From: Flavobacterium sp. UBA7665
Lineage (GTDB): Bacteria > Bacteroidota > Bacteroidia > Flavobacteriales > Flavobacteriaceae
Reading direction: 5' to 3'
Length of the DNA stretch: 64,000 nucleotides
Assembly: GCA_002483285.1 (NCBI GenBank)
Contig: DLHP01000043.1
Location: 62,001-126,000 of the forward strand
The notes beneath the pieces were generated by a model, which worked only from the letters and a program-made list of their open reading frames with translations, was not told where the DNA came from and did not search any database. Every line of letters begins with the position of its first letter. The stretch's first letter is position 1. Of this stretch, positions 42,706 to 52,666 are shown one piece after another. The translations under genes were made by a program, and so were the position numbers.

Positions 42706-44805
42706 TTAAGACGCCATCAGTTCTTTCTGGAACAGCAAGACACTATCAATTACCTTATTTTCAATCCGATTGCAATTGAGAACGCCATTGTCCAGGGCCG
42801 TTAAGATGCGATCTATGCCGCCGTCTTCAAAAATAGGTCCTGTTTCCCTGGTGATGGTGCCGCCGTCAACAATTGCGTCTTTGAGTTCGGCAAGGGTATC
42901 AATGTTGGAAAGCGGTACGAATTGAATCGTGTCTAGCGCAGCCATTTTTGCATTAAAAGCCTCAACCATCGCGACAATTTCCTCGGCCAGCGCACTAACC
43001 ATGGCTTGGGTGATGTCGGTCCCTTTGGTCTGGAGCCTATTGATTTCGTTAACAATATTGTTTTTGGTGGCGATGAGTCCTTGGTAGATTTCAATGATTT
43101 TTTGGTGCTGCACGTAAAGGTCCAGAAGATGGGCCTCGCTGTTTTTGGCTTTCGCCAGGCGATAGTTGAATTGCAGGAAATCGGCATCCCACTGCTTGAA
43201 ACTTTCCTTGAACAACTGCTCGCGCCGCTCAAATAAAAGGTCGTAACATTCCTGTAGGTTTTTCTTCAGGTAATTTTTGCCTTCATATTCATACGCCTTT
43301 TCCTTGGTTTCGCCTGCTGCGATTTGATGCACTTTGGTCATTTTTTCCTCGAGCGCGACCACCGGTTGCATGAGCGCCTGGAGCTCTGATTTCAATTTTT
43401 CACGACGAAATGTACAATCGCCTTCATAAGCCTCAAGGGCCTTAAAGGTCGCCACATCCGGGATGGTTATGAATCGATTTTGAAAGGTGTTTTCAAACTC
43501 GGCGGTAAGCTGGGCATTGCGAGATTCGGCCGCGATGAATTTCTCAAACTCGGCCAGGTCAGCAAAGGTTTCGGGCTTTTTCCCGAGGTAATTCTCATAA
43601 ACCAAAAGCGTCATCTTCTTTTGAACTTGCTGGGCATTGTCAAAAAGTAGCCAAGCCGAACGTTCATCGGATTGGCATTGAACAAACGGCGTCTTGGCGT
43701 TTTTTTCGCGGTGGTCGTTTGGCGGATGGCTCGCGTACATGCTTACCGTGGATGCATTCGAACCCGAGAAGAACTGCCTGGCTCCAGTAGATTCCTGGGG
43801 CAGTTCATTGAGTTTTGCGAGCAGATTGGGTTTGTCGTTCTCGATGAACTTTAAATTGTGCTGGTAGAGGTTCTCGGTAAAGAAATTCTTTTTGGTGGCG
43901 TGGTAGGCGTTGTTAACAATCGTATCCCAATAGGTCGATCCGAAATCGAGTTTCCAGAGTGCCGAAACGATGGCCACACTTCCCGACGTCTTTACGGCGA
44001 CTTTATCTGCATTGAATTCCATCTCGCGCGACAAGGCCGAATGCATAAAATTGAGGAACATGTAAAAGCCTTCGAGCAATTTTCGGATGAGCCAGATGAC
44101 CGGCGTTATGGCCCACGCGGCAGCGGAAAGCCGGATGTCTGACCCACGCCATTTATCGAGGACTTCGTCCCATTTGTCGCGGTTAAAAATCATGTCGTGG
44201 ATAATCGTATTGGCGCTGTGGATGTAGCTTCCGATCTTCATGCTCTTTTGCGCGAAATGCCCGAATTCATGCGCCGTCACCGCTTTGAATTCACTGAGGT
44301 TGAGAATGCTCACCAATCCCAATCCGATGGTCAGGTCTTTTCCGGTAGGAAAGAACAGGCTCAACCAGACGTTGGTATATGAAACATAGGCATTTACATC
44401 GGGGTCAATATAAATGGATTTTGGCTTGGGTGCACCTGTTTCGCGGCAAATCTGGTAAACGAACTCGAACAATTCGGGGAATTCCTTCTTGTCAAGCTTG
44501 ATGCGGTTTGCAGGTTGGTGGTTTTTGAGCTTGAAGATGAATTTAAGCGTAAAGACAAACAGCATGATCGAGCCAGCGATGGCGCCAATCTTGGCCAGTA
44601 TTGTAAATTTGTTGATGTTCTCTATCTCATACCAAAAAGCCCACCTGACCAAAAACGCTAAGCCAACAATCAACGAAATATACAGGATAAAGAACAGCAG
44701 GATGGCGCCAACAGCCAAAGTAGCCTTGAGTAGGTAGGCATTGGAGAGTTTGGTTAAATCTTTCGGAACTGCTTGGGGCCTTGGGATTGAAATTGTAGTA
44801 TTCAT
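42706..44805 (-). CDS. M48-family (Ste24/HtpX-like) membrane metallopeptidase
   Basis: A 699-residue protein with two N-terminal hydrophobic segments (ATLAVGAILLFFILYISLIV, IGAIAGSIMLFVFTLKFIF), a zinc site VTAHEFGHFAQ (HExxH about residue 180) with the third ligand in SREMEFNADKVAV, another hydrophobic stretch, and a long helical C-terminal region (about 400-690) rich in Glu and Lys that the basic M48 family lacks. Probably an inner-membrane protease; substrates unknown. It is convergent with mfd, the stops lying 2 bases apart. Confidence 0.87.
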   Translation of the reverse strand: MNTTISIPRPQAVPKDLTKLSNAYLLKATLAVGAILLFFILYISLIVGLAFLVRWAFWYEIENINKFTILAKIGAIAGSIMLFVFTLKFIFKLKNHQPANRIKLDKKEFPELFEFVYQICRETGAPKPKSIYIDPDVNAYVSYTNVWLSLFFPTGKDLTIGLGLVSILNLSEFKAVTAHEFGHFAQKSMKIGSYIHSANTIIHDMIFNRDKWDEVLDKWRGSDIRLSAAAWAITPVIWLIRKLLEGFYMFLNFMHSALSREMEFNADKVAVKTSGSVAIVSALWKLDFGSTYWDTIVNNAYHATKKNFFTENLYQHNLKFIENDKPNLLAKLNELPQESTGARQFFSGSNASTVSMYASHPPNDHREKNAKTPFVQCQSDERSAWLLFDNAQQVQKKMTLLVYENYLGKKPETFADLAEFEKFIAAESRNAQLTAEFENTFQNRFITIPDVATFKALEAYEGDCTFRREKLKSELQALMQPVVALEEKMTKVHQIAAGETKEKAYEYEGKNYLKKNLQECYDLLFERREQLFKESFKQWDADFLQFNYRLAKAKNSEAHLLDLYVQHQKIIEIYQGLIATKNNIVNEINRLQTKGTDITQAMVSALAEEIVAMVEAFNAKMAALDTIQFVPLSNIDTLAELKDAIVDGGTITRETGPIFEDGGIDRILTALDNGVLNCNRIENKVIDSVLLFQKELMAS

Positions 44806-44868
44806 TTGGTATAATTAGGTCGATAAATCTATACATTTTTAGCTTTTCCCAAACATCCCATGAAAATT

Positions 44869-45561
44869 TTAATTGGCAGGATTAATAAATATGCTAATCT
44901 GGCGTGCGACCTCATCCATATTGGCCTTTTCAAATGGATGGATTGTGTTGGGCAAAACCAGCAACTGCGCCTGCGGCAACAAACGGTAGACGTTTACTGT
45001 TTCTGCAATGCTCACCATCGCGTCCCTATCGCCGACCGAAAGTAAAACCGGGATATGGATTTGCTCTAAATCGACGTCTTTCAATGCCGGATCGTTACCC
45101 AAACCCAACATCATAACGGCGGTTCTGCGCATCAGTTCCTTCCAGTTATTGCCATGAAGCGCCTCTAGTGCCGCCGCATATTTGGGCACTTTTTCATTGA
45201 TGGTAATCGGGTTGAGCATACGGGCTTCTTTGGACGCGCCGTCGGGTGTCCAATCGAATTTGGTGGCGAGCGTGAACACTTTACCGACCCTTTCAGGATG
45301 TTGTTTCGCGAGATACAACGCCACATAACCGCCCATACTGTAACCAAAAATCGAGATCTTATCGATGTCGTTTTCGTTGAGATACGCGAGTACTTCTTCG
45401 GCAAAACCCGGAATCGAAAGGGTATCGACCACCTCGCGGCCGCCGTGACTTTCAAAATTGAGCGTGTGGATTTGGAAGCTATCGGCGAGCAATGCCTTGA
45501 GGTTTGTGAAATTGGCTGCGCTGCCTAGTGCGCCGTGAAGCAGGAGTAATTTTTTCATCAT
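44869..45561 (-). CDS. Alpha/beta hydrolase
   Basis: A 230-residue cytosolic hydrolase. Oxyanion-hole region LLLLHGALGSAANF, nucleophile elbow IFGYSMGGYVALYLA (Ser about residue 85), the acid strand IPVLLSVGDRDAMV and the final His in PNTIHPFEKAN complete the triad. Substrate unknown; it resembles the MhpC/menH-like group by size, but no pathway neighbour is present. Start is either of two adjacent ATG codons. Confidence 0.85.
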   Translation of the reverse strand: MMKKLLLLHGALGSAANFTNLKALLADSFQIHTLNFESHGGREVVDTLSIPGFAEEVLAYLNENDIDKISIFGYSMGGYVALYLAKQHPERVGKVFTLATKFDWTPDGASKEARMLNPITINEKVPKYAAALEALHGNNWKELMRRTAVMMLGLGNDPALKDVDLEQIHIPVLLSVGDRDAMVSIAETVNVYRLLPQAQLLVLPNTIHPFEKANMDEVARQISIFINPAN

Positions 45562-45928
45562 TAAATTTAACTTAAATCATTTCTGTATTTGCGTTAATAT
45601 TCAAAATTTTGATGTTTTATTGTCAAGTTTTTAACCAGAAAATTCTTTCTTTATAAAAGTTTTATATATTTACAGGGCTTTTATTCTAAAGCTAATACCA
45701 CACAAAAAAATTTCGGATCTACTTCGGATATGCGCGCTTGCGCACGCCTGATTTTTCATTAGCAGTATTAATCCTTAAATTCTGTGCCATGACCTAGTGT
45801 GCCCAAAAAAGAGAAAGCCGCCGCGGGATGCAGCGACTTCTCAGTTAACGAAACAATCTCTGACAAAAGTTACGTAACACCGCAAAATTAGTGAATTCCT
45901 TTTTTAAATCCTGTCAATTCCCTGCCTG
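45562..45928. other. Intergenic region without a recognisable gene
   Basis: 367 bases. The left half is AT-rich with promoter-like TATATATTTA (about 45662-45671) facing right. The middle holds a GC-richer stretch (AAGCCGCCGCGGGATGCAGC) without a clear stem. It would form a leader of about 250 bases for the RCC1-protein gene if that promoter is used. No ORF, tRNA or repeat is supported. Confidence 0.4.
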
Positions 45929-47335
45929 ATGAAAACCTTTACAATCGCCGTATTATTATTAATTGTCCAAGCGGCCTATCCGCAATGTTACAACAAAGTC
46001 CAAACCAACGGTCAAGCCACGATAGGACTTCATGATGGTTCGCTTTGGGCATGGGGACTTAATAGTAGTGGCACCTTAGGTTTGGGACCGGGAAGTTTTA
46101 GCACGATTTTTCCACGAACCCAAATTGGAACGGCCGACGACTGGAGCGCCACCTACTGCATTACCACGCACGTACTGGCGCTCAAAAACGATGGGCGTTT
46201 ATGGGCGTGGGGCGCTAATCTGCATGGGCAGTGCGGCAATGGCACTTCGGGTGGACAAAATTATGTCCTTACTCCACAACAGGTGGGCGCTGATAGCTGG
46301 ATTGCCGTAGCAGCCGGTTCCGATCACTCGTTAGCAATCAAAGCAAACGGGACGCTTTGGGCCTGGGGACTCAACGATCGCGGGCAATTGGGCAACGGAA
46401 ATCAACAGGATCCCGATCAGCTCGTACCTTTACAGATCGGCGCCGACACAGACTGGACCAAGGTTTTCTCCTATGGCAAAACTTCATTTGCCATTAAAGC
46501 CGACGGAACACTCTGGTCTTGGGGCGATGACGGCTTCAACACCCTGCTTGGCTACAATGCAACAGTAGAAGAAAGCAAATCGCCGCACCAGGTTGGTACT
46601 GCCGCCGATTGGTCGACTGTGGCCCCTTATTATTTCTCGGTCATGGCCACAAAAAACGACGGCTCTTTATGGGTCTGGGGACGCAATAGTGATGGGGCTT
46701 ACACCGCGTATTACGGCAACGGTGAAACCGACACTAACGACTATGCCAACAATCCGACTCGGATAGGAAACCAGTCCGACTGGCAATCGGTAGCAACGAG
46801 CCAGTACAACTTCAGGGCGTTGAAGACCGACGGCACCATTTGGGGCTGGGGACGCAACACCAATGGCGTGCTGGGCGACGGCACGGCTGTAGATCGGTAT
46901 GTGCCGGTACAAATTGGCACCGCTTCTGACTGGATACAACTCAGTGCCAGCGGCATCAATACGTTTGCCTTAAACGCCAGCCATTCGTTATACCATTGGG
47001 GATTCATTTACGGAGTCGGAAGCCTTTCAACGCCTTCATTGAATGGAGCCGCTTGTACCGAGCTGGGAACCGCAAATGTAGACCAGTTGAATACTTCGGT
47101 GGTTTTTCCCAATCCGACGCACGGCAATACAACCATCCGTATGGGCAATGGCGCGAACACAGAGATTGATATTTCCGTTTCGGATATGCTTGGACAAATC
47201 CTCTTAAAAAGGAAGTCTTTCATAGGAACGGACCGCGAAATCCAATTGGATTTGGGCGGCTATGCATCCGGTTTGTATTTACTTACGATCCGAAGTAACA
47301 ATCAGTATTACCAAACAAAAATCAACAAAATTTAA
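45929..47335 (+). CDS. Secreted RCC1-repeat protein with T9SS type A sorting domain
   Basis: A 468-residue protein with a signal peptide (TFTIAVLLLIVQAAYPQ). The body is an RCC1-like beta-propeller: repeated blocks of DGSLWAWGLN, LKNDGRLWAWGAN, ANGTLWAWGLNDRGQLGNG, ADGTLWSWGDD, NDGSLWVWGRN and TDGTIWGWGRN, about one per 50 residues. The last 80 residues are a type A sorting domain (VVFPNPTHGNTTIRM, ASGLYLLTIRS). Predicted to be secreted or surface-attached by T9SS. Binding partner unknown. The next gene starts 8 bases downstream, so they form an operon. Confidence 0.88.
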   Translation: MKTFTIAVLLLIVQAAYPQCYNKVQTNGQATIGLHDGSLWAWGLNSSGTLGLGPGSFSTIFPRTQIGTADDWSATYCITTHVLALKNDGRLWAWGANLHGQCGNGTSGGQNYVLTPQQVGADSWIAVAAGSDHSLAIKANGTLWAWGLNDRGQLGNGNQQDPDQLVPLQIGADTDWTKVFSYGKTSFAIKADGTLWSWGDDGFNTLLGYNATVEESKSPHQVGTAADWSTVAPYYFSVMATKNDGSLWVWGRNSDGAYTAYYGNGETDTNDYANNPTRIGNQSDWQSVATSQYNFRALKTDGTIWGWGRNTNGVLGDGTAVDRYVPVQIGTASDWIQLSASGINTFALNASHSLYHWGFIYGVGSLSTPSLNGAACTELGTANVDQLNTSVVFPNPTHGNTTIRMGNGANTEIDISVSDMLGQILLKRKSFIGTDREIQLDLGGYASGLYLLTIRSNNQYYQTKINKI

Positions 47336-47343
47336 ATTTATTT

Positions 47344-49890
47344 ATGAAAAATATAATATTTCAAAAACTGACCGCGGCAAGCGTGTGCCTCCTTTTTTTC
47401 GGAAATGCACTCTTGGCGCAAACTGCTCCGGTGCCACCGCCCATTGACCCGAGTCAAAATCGTACCGCTGCGCCGCATTTGCTCGTTGCCCCAGCGGTGG
47501 TGAACAATCCCGTCCGAAACCAACCTGCACAGCAATTGACTGCTATCAATGAGACCGTTTGGAACGGCAATTCTTGGAGCAATGGCCTACCCGATTATGA
47601 AACCCGTGCCATCCTCAATGCGAGTTTGACTACTTCGGACATCATTGAAGCCTATGACATCGTAATTGCAGATGGGGCAACTTTAACCTTGGAGCGCGGT
47701 GGAATGGCGAAAATCAAACAATACATGTCTCCGGCGACCAAGGCGAAAATCGTCATGAATGAGGGAGCCGGTATGATTTTTCATCCGCAGCATGACGGAA
47801 CTGGCGTACCGCCGCCGGGTACCTTTGTCCGCAACAACGGCTTTGTCAACCAGTACTCGAGCATGTACATGTCGTCGCCGGTATTTGGACAGGCCATTGG
47901 TGGGACATTCGTTAATCCAGGATTGCCAGATGTAAGCCATGCTTACAACCAATGGCGATTCGATAGCAATTACGTGCCGATTACCGAAGCCGAAGTGATG
48001 ACGGCAGGGCGTGGTTACATTGAAACGACCAACGGAAACGGGCTTTACGACCAGCCACTCGCCATCTCGCCCTACGACCACGAATATACCGGGACCGAAA
48101 ATTTAGCTGCGGCGTATACCGTACCCGTTAATGGCAGTATTAGTTTGTTGGGTAATCCATACGGCGCTTACCTCGATGCGGATGCTTTTTTGCTTGATCC
48201 CGCCAATAGTACGCTGAGCACCATCTTTTTGTGGACACGCAATACGCTGGCTTGGTCTACCGTACCGGGTGCAAGCGTTTTTAATTTCTCATCTGTGGAC
48301 TACGCCATGTACAATGCACTTGGAGGCGTTAGCGCAGGTAGAAATGTATCCATGAACACCTTTAATACACTTATTCCCACCAATTCAAGAAACAACTATG
48401 ACACGCCCGACGGCAGATTGTATTTCGGGACGGGATTTTTTGTGAGATCGGTTGGGACAGGATCAGCTACTTTCCGCAGTTCGATGACCACCACCGGATC
48501 GCAAATTTTTCGTACGGTAGGTAGCACCCGTTCTGGTGGCAACGCAATTCCGCCAACGCCACCGCCGATTGTAAGACATAGGATTTGGCTTAATCTGGGT
48601 AATGCTTCGGGCGCGTTCAGGCAGGCTTTAATCGGCTTTGCGAACGGTGCTACGGCAGGCAACGACCGTTTGTATGATGCCGTTGCTTTTAATGATCCCA
48701 GTTTCAATCCATCGATTCACATCTATTCGCTGATACCTTCCAACCCTGATTTCTTCGCAATCCAGGCACACGGAATGCCTTTTTCAGCTAACGATTCGTT
48801 TCAATTGGGTTATCGGGTGGTCAATGGCGGCAGCTATACTTTTACCGCCACCCATGATGGCTTATTTGATTTAGGTCAACCGTACTGGATTTATGACACT
48901 ACCGATTGCAGTTACCATACTCTACCTTATACGTTCACTACAAGCTCAGGTACTTTCAACAGCCGTTTCAAGGTAGTGTTTGCCTTGCCAGCGCTTCCCA
49001 ACATTTCGACTTGCCCAGTGGTGACCAGTTTAAATAATAGTATATTTATCAACAATGCAAACACTTCTTGTACTTTGAATGTGGAAGCCAAAAACACTGC
49101 GACCAATGTAGTAACCAGTTTCGTAGGCGGCCCCTATCACACTTCATTCAACATGAACCATTCTGGAATCGTGTACGGCGGCAATTACGTCATCAGGTTG
49201 TCGAACTACTCATTGAATGGCTCACCTGTATGGGGAGCATATTCTACCTGTTCGCTTACCATGCCCGTTTCGCCGCCGCCGATTGTCGTTTACAATCCGC
49301 TAGAGATTTGCGGTCAGGTCATTACATCCAATACATCCATCCGTGCCTCTGCCGGCACTTGGGCTGGCCAAACCGCTACTTCTTACAGGTTCAACATTAC
49401 CTATGAGGGCACGATTTTCAGTGTGATTGTCCCTGCTTATGGCGCTGGCGGATACGGAGCGGCCACCCTGAACTATAACTTTGTAGATGGGTTCGGCAAT
49501 CCGCTGCCGCGCGTGGCCGGCTATACATACGCGGTAACCATAGATTTCCTATTCCAGGGCAACTGGATAAACGGAAACACCGCTACGCCTTGTACATTCA
49601 CGACAACCAATCCTTACACAAGGATGGCTTCAGGGACTGAAGCTGCCATAGAAACTACGGCCTACCCCAATCCATTTGCCAATAATTTCAAAATCAGCTT
49701 CAGCAGCCAAAGTGAAATGCCTGTTGAAGTAAAAGTCTTTGATATGTTGGGCCGATTGATGGAATCCCATCAAACCGACGCCGAGTCAATCAAGGACCTC
49801 GAGATAGGAAGTGCATATCAATCTGGTGTTTACAACATCTTGGTAACGCAGGGCGAAAATGTAAACTCGCTCAGGGTAATCAAACGATAA
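47344..49890 (+). CDS. Large secreted protein with T9SS type A sorting domain, function unknown
   Basis: An 848-residue exported protein: signal peptide SVCLLFFGNALLAQ, a body rich in Asn, Thr, Tyr and Gly with beta-strand character, a stretch TVWNGNSWSNGLPDYETRAI similar to the G8/DUF-like start of other Bacteroidetes surface proteins, and a C-terminal sorting domain (TTAYPNPFANNFKISF, VKVFDMLGRLMESHQ, SGVYNILVTQG). No enzymatic motif is seen. Probably a surface or secreted structural protein cotranscribed with the RCC1-repeat protein. Confidence 0.82.
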   Translation: MKNIIFQKLTAASVCLLFFGNALLAQTAPVPPPIDPSQNRTAAPHLLVAPAVVNNPVRNQPAQQLTAINETVWNGNSWSNGLPDYETRAILNASLTTSDIIEAYDIVIADGATLTLERGGMAKIKQYMSPATKAKIVMNEGAGMIFHPQHDGTGVPPPGTFVRNNGFVNQYSSMYMSSPVFGQAIGGTFVNPGLPDVSHAYNQWRFDSNYVPITEAEVMTAGRGYIETTNGNGLYDQPLAISPYDHEYTGTENLAAAYTVPVNGSISLLGNPYGAYLDADAFLLDPANSTLSTIFLWTRNTLAWSTVPGASVFNFSSVDYAMYNALGGVSAGRNVSMNTFNTLIPTNSRNNYDTPDGRLYFGTGFFVRSVGTGSATFRSSMTTTGSQIFRTVGSTRSGGNAIPPTPPPIVRHRIWLNLGNASGAFRQALIGFANGATAGNDRLYDAVAFNDPSFNPSIHIYSLIPSNPDFFAIQAHGMPFSANDSFQLGYRVVNGGSYTFTATHDGLFDLGQPYWIYDTTDCSYHTLPYTFTTSSGTFNSRFKVVFALPALPNISTCPVVTSLNNSIFINNANTSCTLNVEAKNTATNVVTSFVGGPYHTSFNMNHSGIVYGGNYVIRLSNYSLNGSPVWGAYSTCSLTMPVSPPPIVVYNPLEICGQVITSNTSIRASAGTWAGQTATSYRFNITYEGTIFSVIVPAYGAGGYGAATLNYNFVDGFGNPLPRVAGYTYAVTIDFLFQGNWINGNTATPCTFTTTNPYTRMASGTEAAIETTAYPNPFANNFKISFSSQSEMPVEVKVFDMLGRLMESHQTDAESIKDLEIGSAYQSGVYNILVTQGENVNSLRVIKR

Positions 49891-49901
49891 TTTCTCAAGT
49901 C

Positions 49902-49935
49902 AAAAAAAAAGCCACTCAAATGAGTGGCTTTTTAC
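49902..49935. terminator. Bidirectional terminator
   Basis: AAAGCCACTC pairs with GAGTGGCTTT around AAAT, with an A-run before and a T-run after. It separates two convergent T9SS cargo genes. Confidence 0.92.
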
Positions 49936-49948
49936 TTTTATATCAGTT

Positions 49949-52138
49949 TCAATTAGATTTCAAAATCTTGAAATTCGCTTCCTTATCATTGAACTTGAGC
50001 TTGAAGAAATACGTCCCGGTCGCAAAAGCCGAAATATCGACTTTGGTTTCGAGCGCATCGGCTTTTCTCTGGTAAAGCAACCTGCCTTCTACGTTGTATA
50101 CTGTAATTTCTCCAATTGGGGTTTTAGACAGGATCGATACCAATCCGTTCGTTGGGTTGGGGAAATAAGTGAAGTCGATATTCGGTTCTACACTGGTCGT
50201 TGACAAAGTGCTTTCGCAAGCCACGTTGGCTACGTAACCCGCTTCGGTCACACCGCCGTCTGAGAAGAACCTGATGGTTAGGGAGCCGTCTGAAGCTGTA
50301 GACGTGAATGGGCCCGGGATATCGGTTCCGGTAAATCCACCGCCGCTCAAATCAGTTGCAGAGGTTGAATTCCCGTCGTAGACATACAAATAATCATAAT
50401 CCAATTCAAGATCAAACGCAGTAAAGGTCAATACGATTTTACGGTTGGCCACATTTGGGATGATGGTGCGGATGTAATTCTCGGAATCGGTATACTCATT
50501 AGCAACGCCTCCGGTATCGGTAATCTCAACGCCACTGCAGTAATTGGTAGCCGTCACGAAAACGAATTGCTCAAAAGGCGCAATCAAATCGCCACCGCAA
50601 ATGGGACGTACCCTAAACCTGTAAAAACTGTTGGGTTGCAGGTTGATGGCCTGGTAGGTGTTGGTGTCTACGGTAACCCAGTTGATAGGGCCGCCACCAA
50701 ATGAATTGACCGCAACCTGCCATTGGGAGGAATCGCCTTGGTCTAGCCAGGTGATTGTAGCCGTATTTTGCGTAACGTTTGAAACGGTGATGCTGGCTAC
50801 CCTGTTGATACACGTATTGATACAATCGGTACTCAAACAAGCGCCGGTATTTACATCGTTGAGGATGGCCGCGGCCGGCTGAGGTCCGAAACCATTGGCC
50901 AGGTTGATGCCCACGCCCGAAACCAAATGGCAATAGCTCATAATGGTGCCTTTGACGTCCGGCTCGGGGATGATTGGCGGGTCGGCAAGGCAGTTGAATC
51001 CTTCGCCCGATTCGCCTATAGAATACGGACCACAGTTGTCGATCGGCGTATTGTTGCCGTTCCAGACACAGGCGTGTGTATGAGGCGAGCCCAATAAATG
51101 ACCGAACTCATGGGTGATTACCATGATGGTCCAGGAATACGTAGGCACGTCGCTGTAGCTGAAGTTCACGTCCGAATAACTGTAGTTGTCCTGCGAACAC
51201 AGACCGTCGATAGTGACGGCAACACCGCCCAGACCACCCGGGTCAATACCGAGCAACTGGCCCACGTCACCATCAAAAACCGGACGAACCTCATTGAATT
51301 GGAATAGGTAGTCGCTTGAAGTATCTCCTGTATATGGGTCATCAGTGGTCCAAACGAAAGTTGATTTGAGCGAAATGGTAATCCCGTCATTGTCGTAAAG
51401 TGTCTGAACGTTGTTGAATACCGCAGTCGCCCAGTTGTTGGTCGTAGTGACATTGCTGCCGTTGGCGTTGTAAAGGTTCTTGTCTATTTCAAAATACATG
51501 GTGACGCAACGCGTACTTTGCGGGCCTGCCGCAGTCCTGTTGGTATTGGGTGCTGTGGTCAGGTCGTCTTTGGTGTGGCACTCAAAGTTGTTCATGACTT
51601 TCATATCGGCATCAGAATAGACAATGTAGTCAGCGGTATTGCCGGCCCGATCGAGCTTACCTACAACCAGATTGTTGAGGGAACGGCTGGATACCATACC
51701 CACCAATTCGTTATTGAAAAAGCTAAAGGCGGCGAGTGATTTCAAGTCGCCTTTGAGAATACCTCGATAATAAATACCAGGCTGGTAACTCACAAATTTA
51801 GATTGGTCTGTATCTGCGTGGAAACCTTGCGAAAAGATATCCACCTTGTACAACTGTACCTGGAGCTGGTTGCCCTGATAAGGAATTTCTACCTCAATAT
51901 ACTCTCTTTTCTCTGCCACGAGTTGCGCAAGTTGTGCCGATTTGAGCGTAACCAAAGTGGCTTTCTCAACCACTTGGGCGATTTGGGCATTTGGACTGGC
52001 GGTAGTGCCCTCGAGTACCGAATACTGCGTGAAGTTGGTGTTTTTTGCAAGCAGTTCGCCAACCTTTTTGGCTACTTCTCGCTGAGCAAAGCTACCGACG
52101 GATGCCAATAACGCAATGATTGTAATAATTTTCTTCAT
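49949..52138 (-). CDS. Secreted reprolysin-like (M12) zinc metalloprotease, T9SS type A cargo
   Basis: A 729-residue secreted protease. Signal peptide ITIIALLASVGSFAQ; propeptide-like region to about 200; metzincin catalytic domain with HEFGHLLGSPHTHACVWNG (HExxHxxGxxH, about 343-353) and a Met-turn candidate IMSYCHLV; fibronectin type III domain (ASITVSNVTQNTATITWLD); CUB-like domain (YCSGVEITDTGG, YDYLYVYDGNS); type A sorting domain at the end (TYFPNPTNGLVSIL). Likely degrades extracellular proteins. Monocistronic. Confidence 0.93.
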   Translation of the reverse strand: MKKIITIIALLASVGSFAQREVAKKVGELLAKNTNFTQYSVLEGTTASPNAQIAQVVEKATLVTLKSAQLAQLVAEKREYIEVEIPYQGNQLQVQLYKVDIFSQGFHADTDQSKFVSYQPGIYYRGILKGDLKSLAAFSFFNNELVGMVSSRSLNNLVVGKLDRAGNTADYIVYSDADMKVMNNFECHTKDDLTTAPNTNRTAAGPQSTRCVTMYFEIDKNLYNANGSNVTTTNNWATAVFNNVQTLYDNDGITISLKSTFVWTTDDPYTGDTSSDYLFQFNEVRPVFDGDVGQLLGIDPGGLGGVAVTIDGLCSQDNYSYSDVNFSYSDVPTYSWTIMVITHEFGHLLGSPHTHACVWNGNNTPIDNCGPYSIGESGEGFNCLADPPIIPEPDVKGTIMSYCHLVSGVGINLANGFGPQPAAAILNDVNTGACLSTDCINTCINRVASITVSNVTQNTATITWLDQGDSSQWQVAVNSFGGGPINWVTVDTNTYQAINLQPNSFYRFRVRPICGGDLIAPFEQFVFVTATNYCSGVEITDTGGVANEYTDSENYIRTIIPNVANRKIVLTFTAFDLELDYDYLYVYDGNSTSATDLSGGGFTGTDIPGPFTSTASDGSLTIRFFSDGGVTEAGYVANVACESTLSTTSVEPNIDFTYFPNPTNGLVSILSKTPIGEITVYNVEGRLLYQRKADALETKVDISAFATGTYFFKLKFNDKEANFKILKSN

Positions 52139-52221
52139 TTTTTGTAGGTTTTTACTAAAATTTTTCCAAATATACTCAATAAAGTAAGCGCGACACCCGT
52201 ACAGTTGTTAAACTGTTGGTT

Positions 52222-52581
52222 TTAAAAGTGATAAAATGCGTTTTCAAGGTGTTCGGTCACAAAAGCACCGGGTTTGCCGTGGATGGAAACGATGTCAAAC
52301 CGCACCTCAACATCGAGGTCGTTGGATACCACGTATTCATTTACGGCTTTGATGAGCAACTGGATTTTCCTGGGCGACACAAAATCCTGCGGCAACCCGA
52401 ACGAAATGTCCGAACGCGTTTTCACTTCTACAATGGCGAGCACATTTTCTTTTTTGGCGATGATGTCGATTTCTGCTTTGGCAAACGTCCAGTTGGTTTC
52501 AAGGATTTGATAGCCGTTTCTTTGCAGTAATGCTACCGCCATGGTTTCGCCGAGTTTGCCGAGTTCGTTGTGTTGGGCCAT
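52222..52581 (-). CDS. yraN: YraN/UPF0102 family endonuclease-like protein
   Basis: A 119-residue protein with a PD-(D/E)xK nuclease fold: ELGKLGETMAVALLQRNGYQ at the start, Asp in FAKAEIDIIAKKENVL and ExK in AIVEVKTRS. The family is widespread and resembles Holliday-junction resolvases; its cellular role is not settled. Length is typical. No operon partner within 80 bases. Confidence 0.9.
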   Translation of the reverse strand: MAQHNELGKLGETMAVALLQRNGYQILETNWTFAKAEIDIIAKKENVLAIVEVKTRSDISFGLPQDFVSPRKIQLLIKAVNEYVVSNDLDVEVRFDIVSIHGKPGAFVTEHLENAFYHF

Positions 52582-52666
52582 TTTACGGTATAGGGTTCAA
52601 GGTGCAGGATACAGGGTTCACTATCCGGAATTATTAAACAGATGACAGAAGCAAGTTTGGGTTGCG

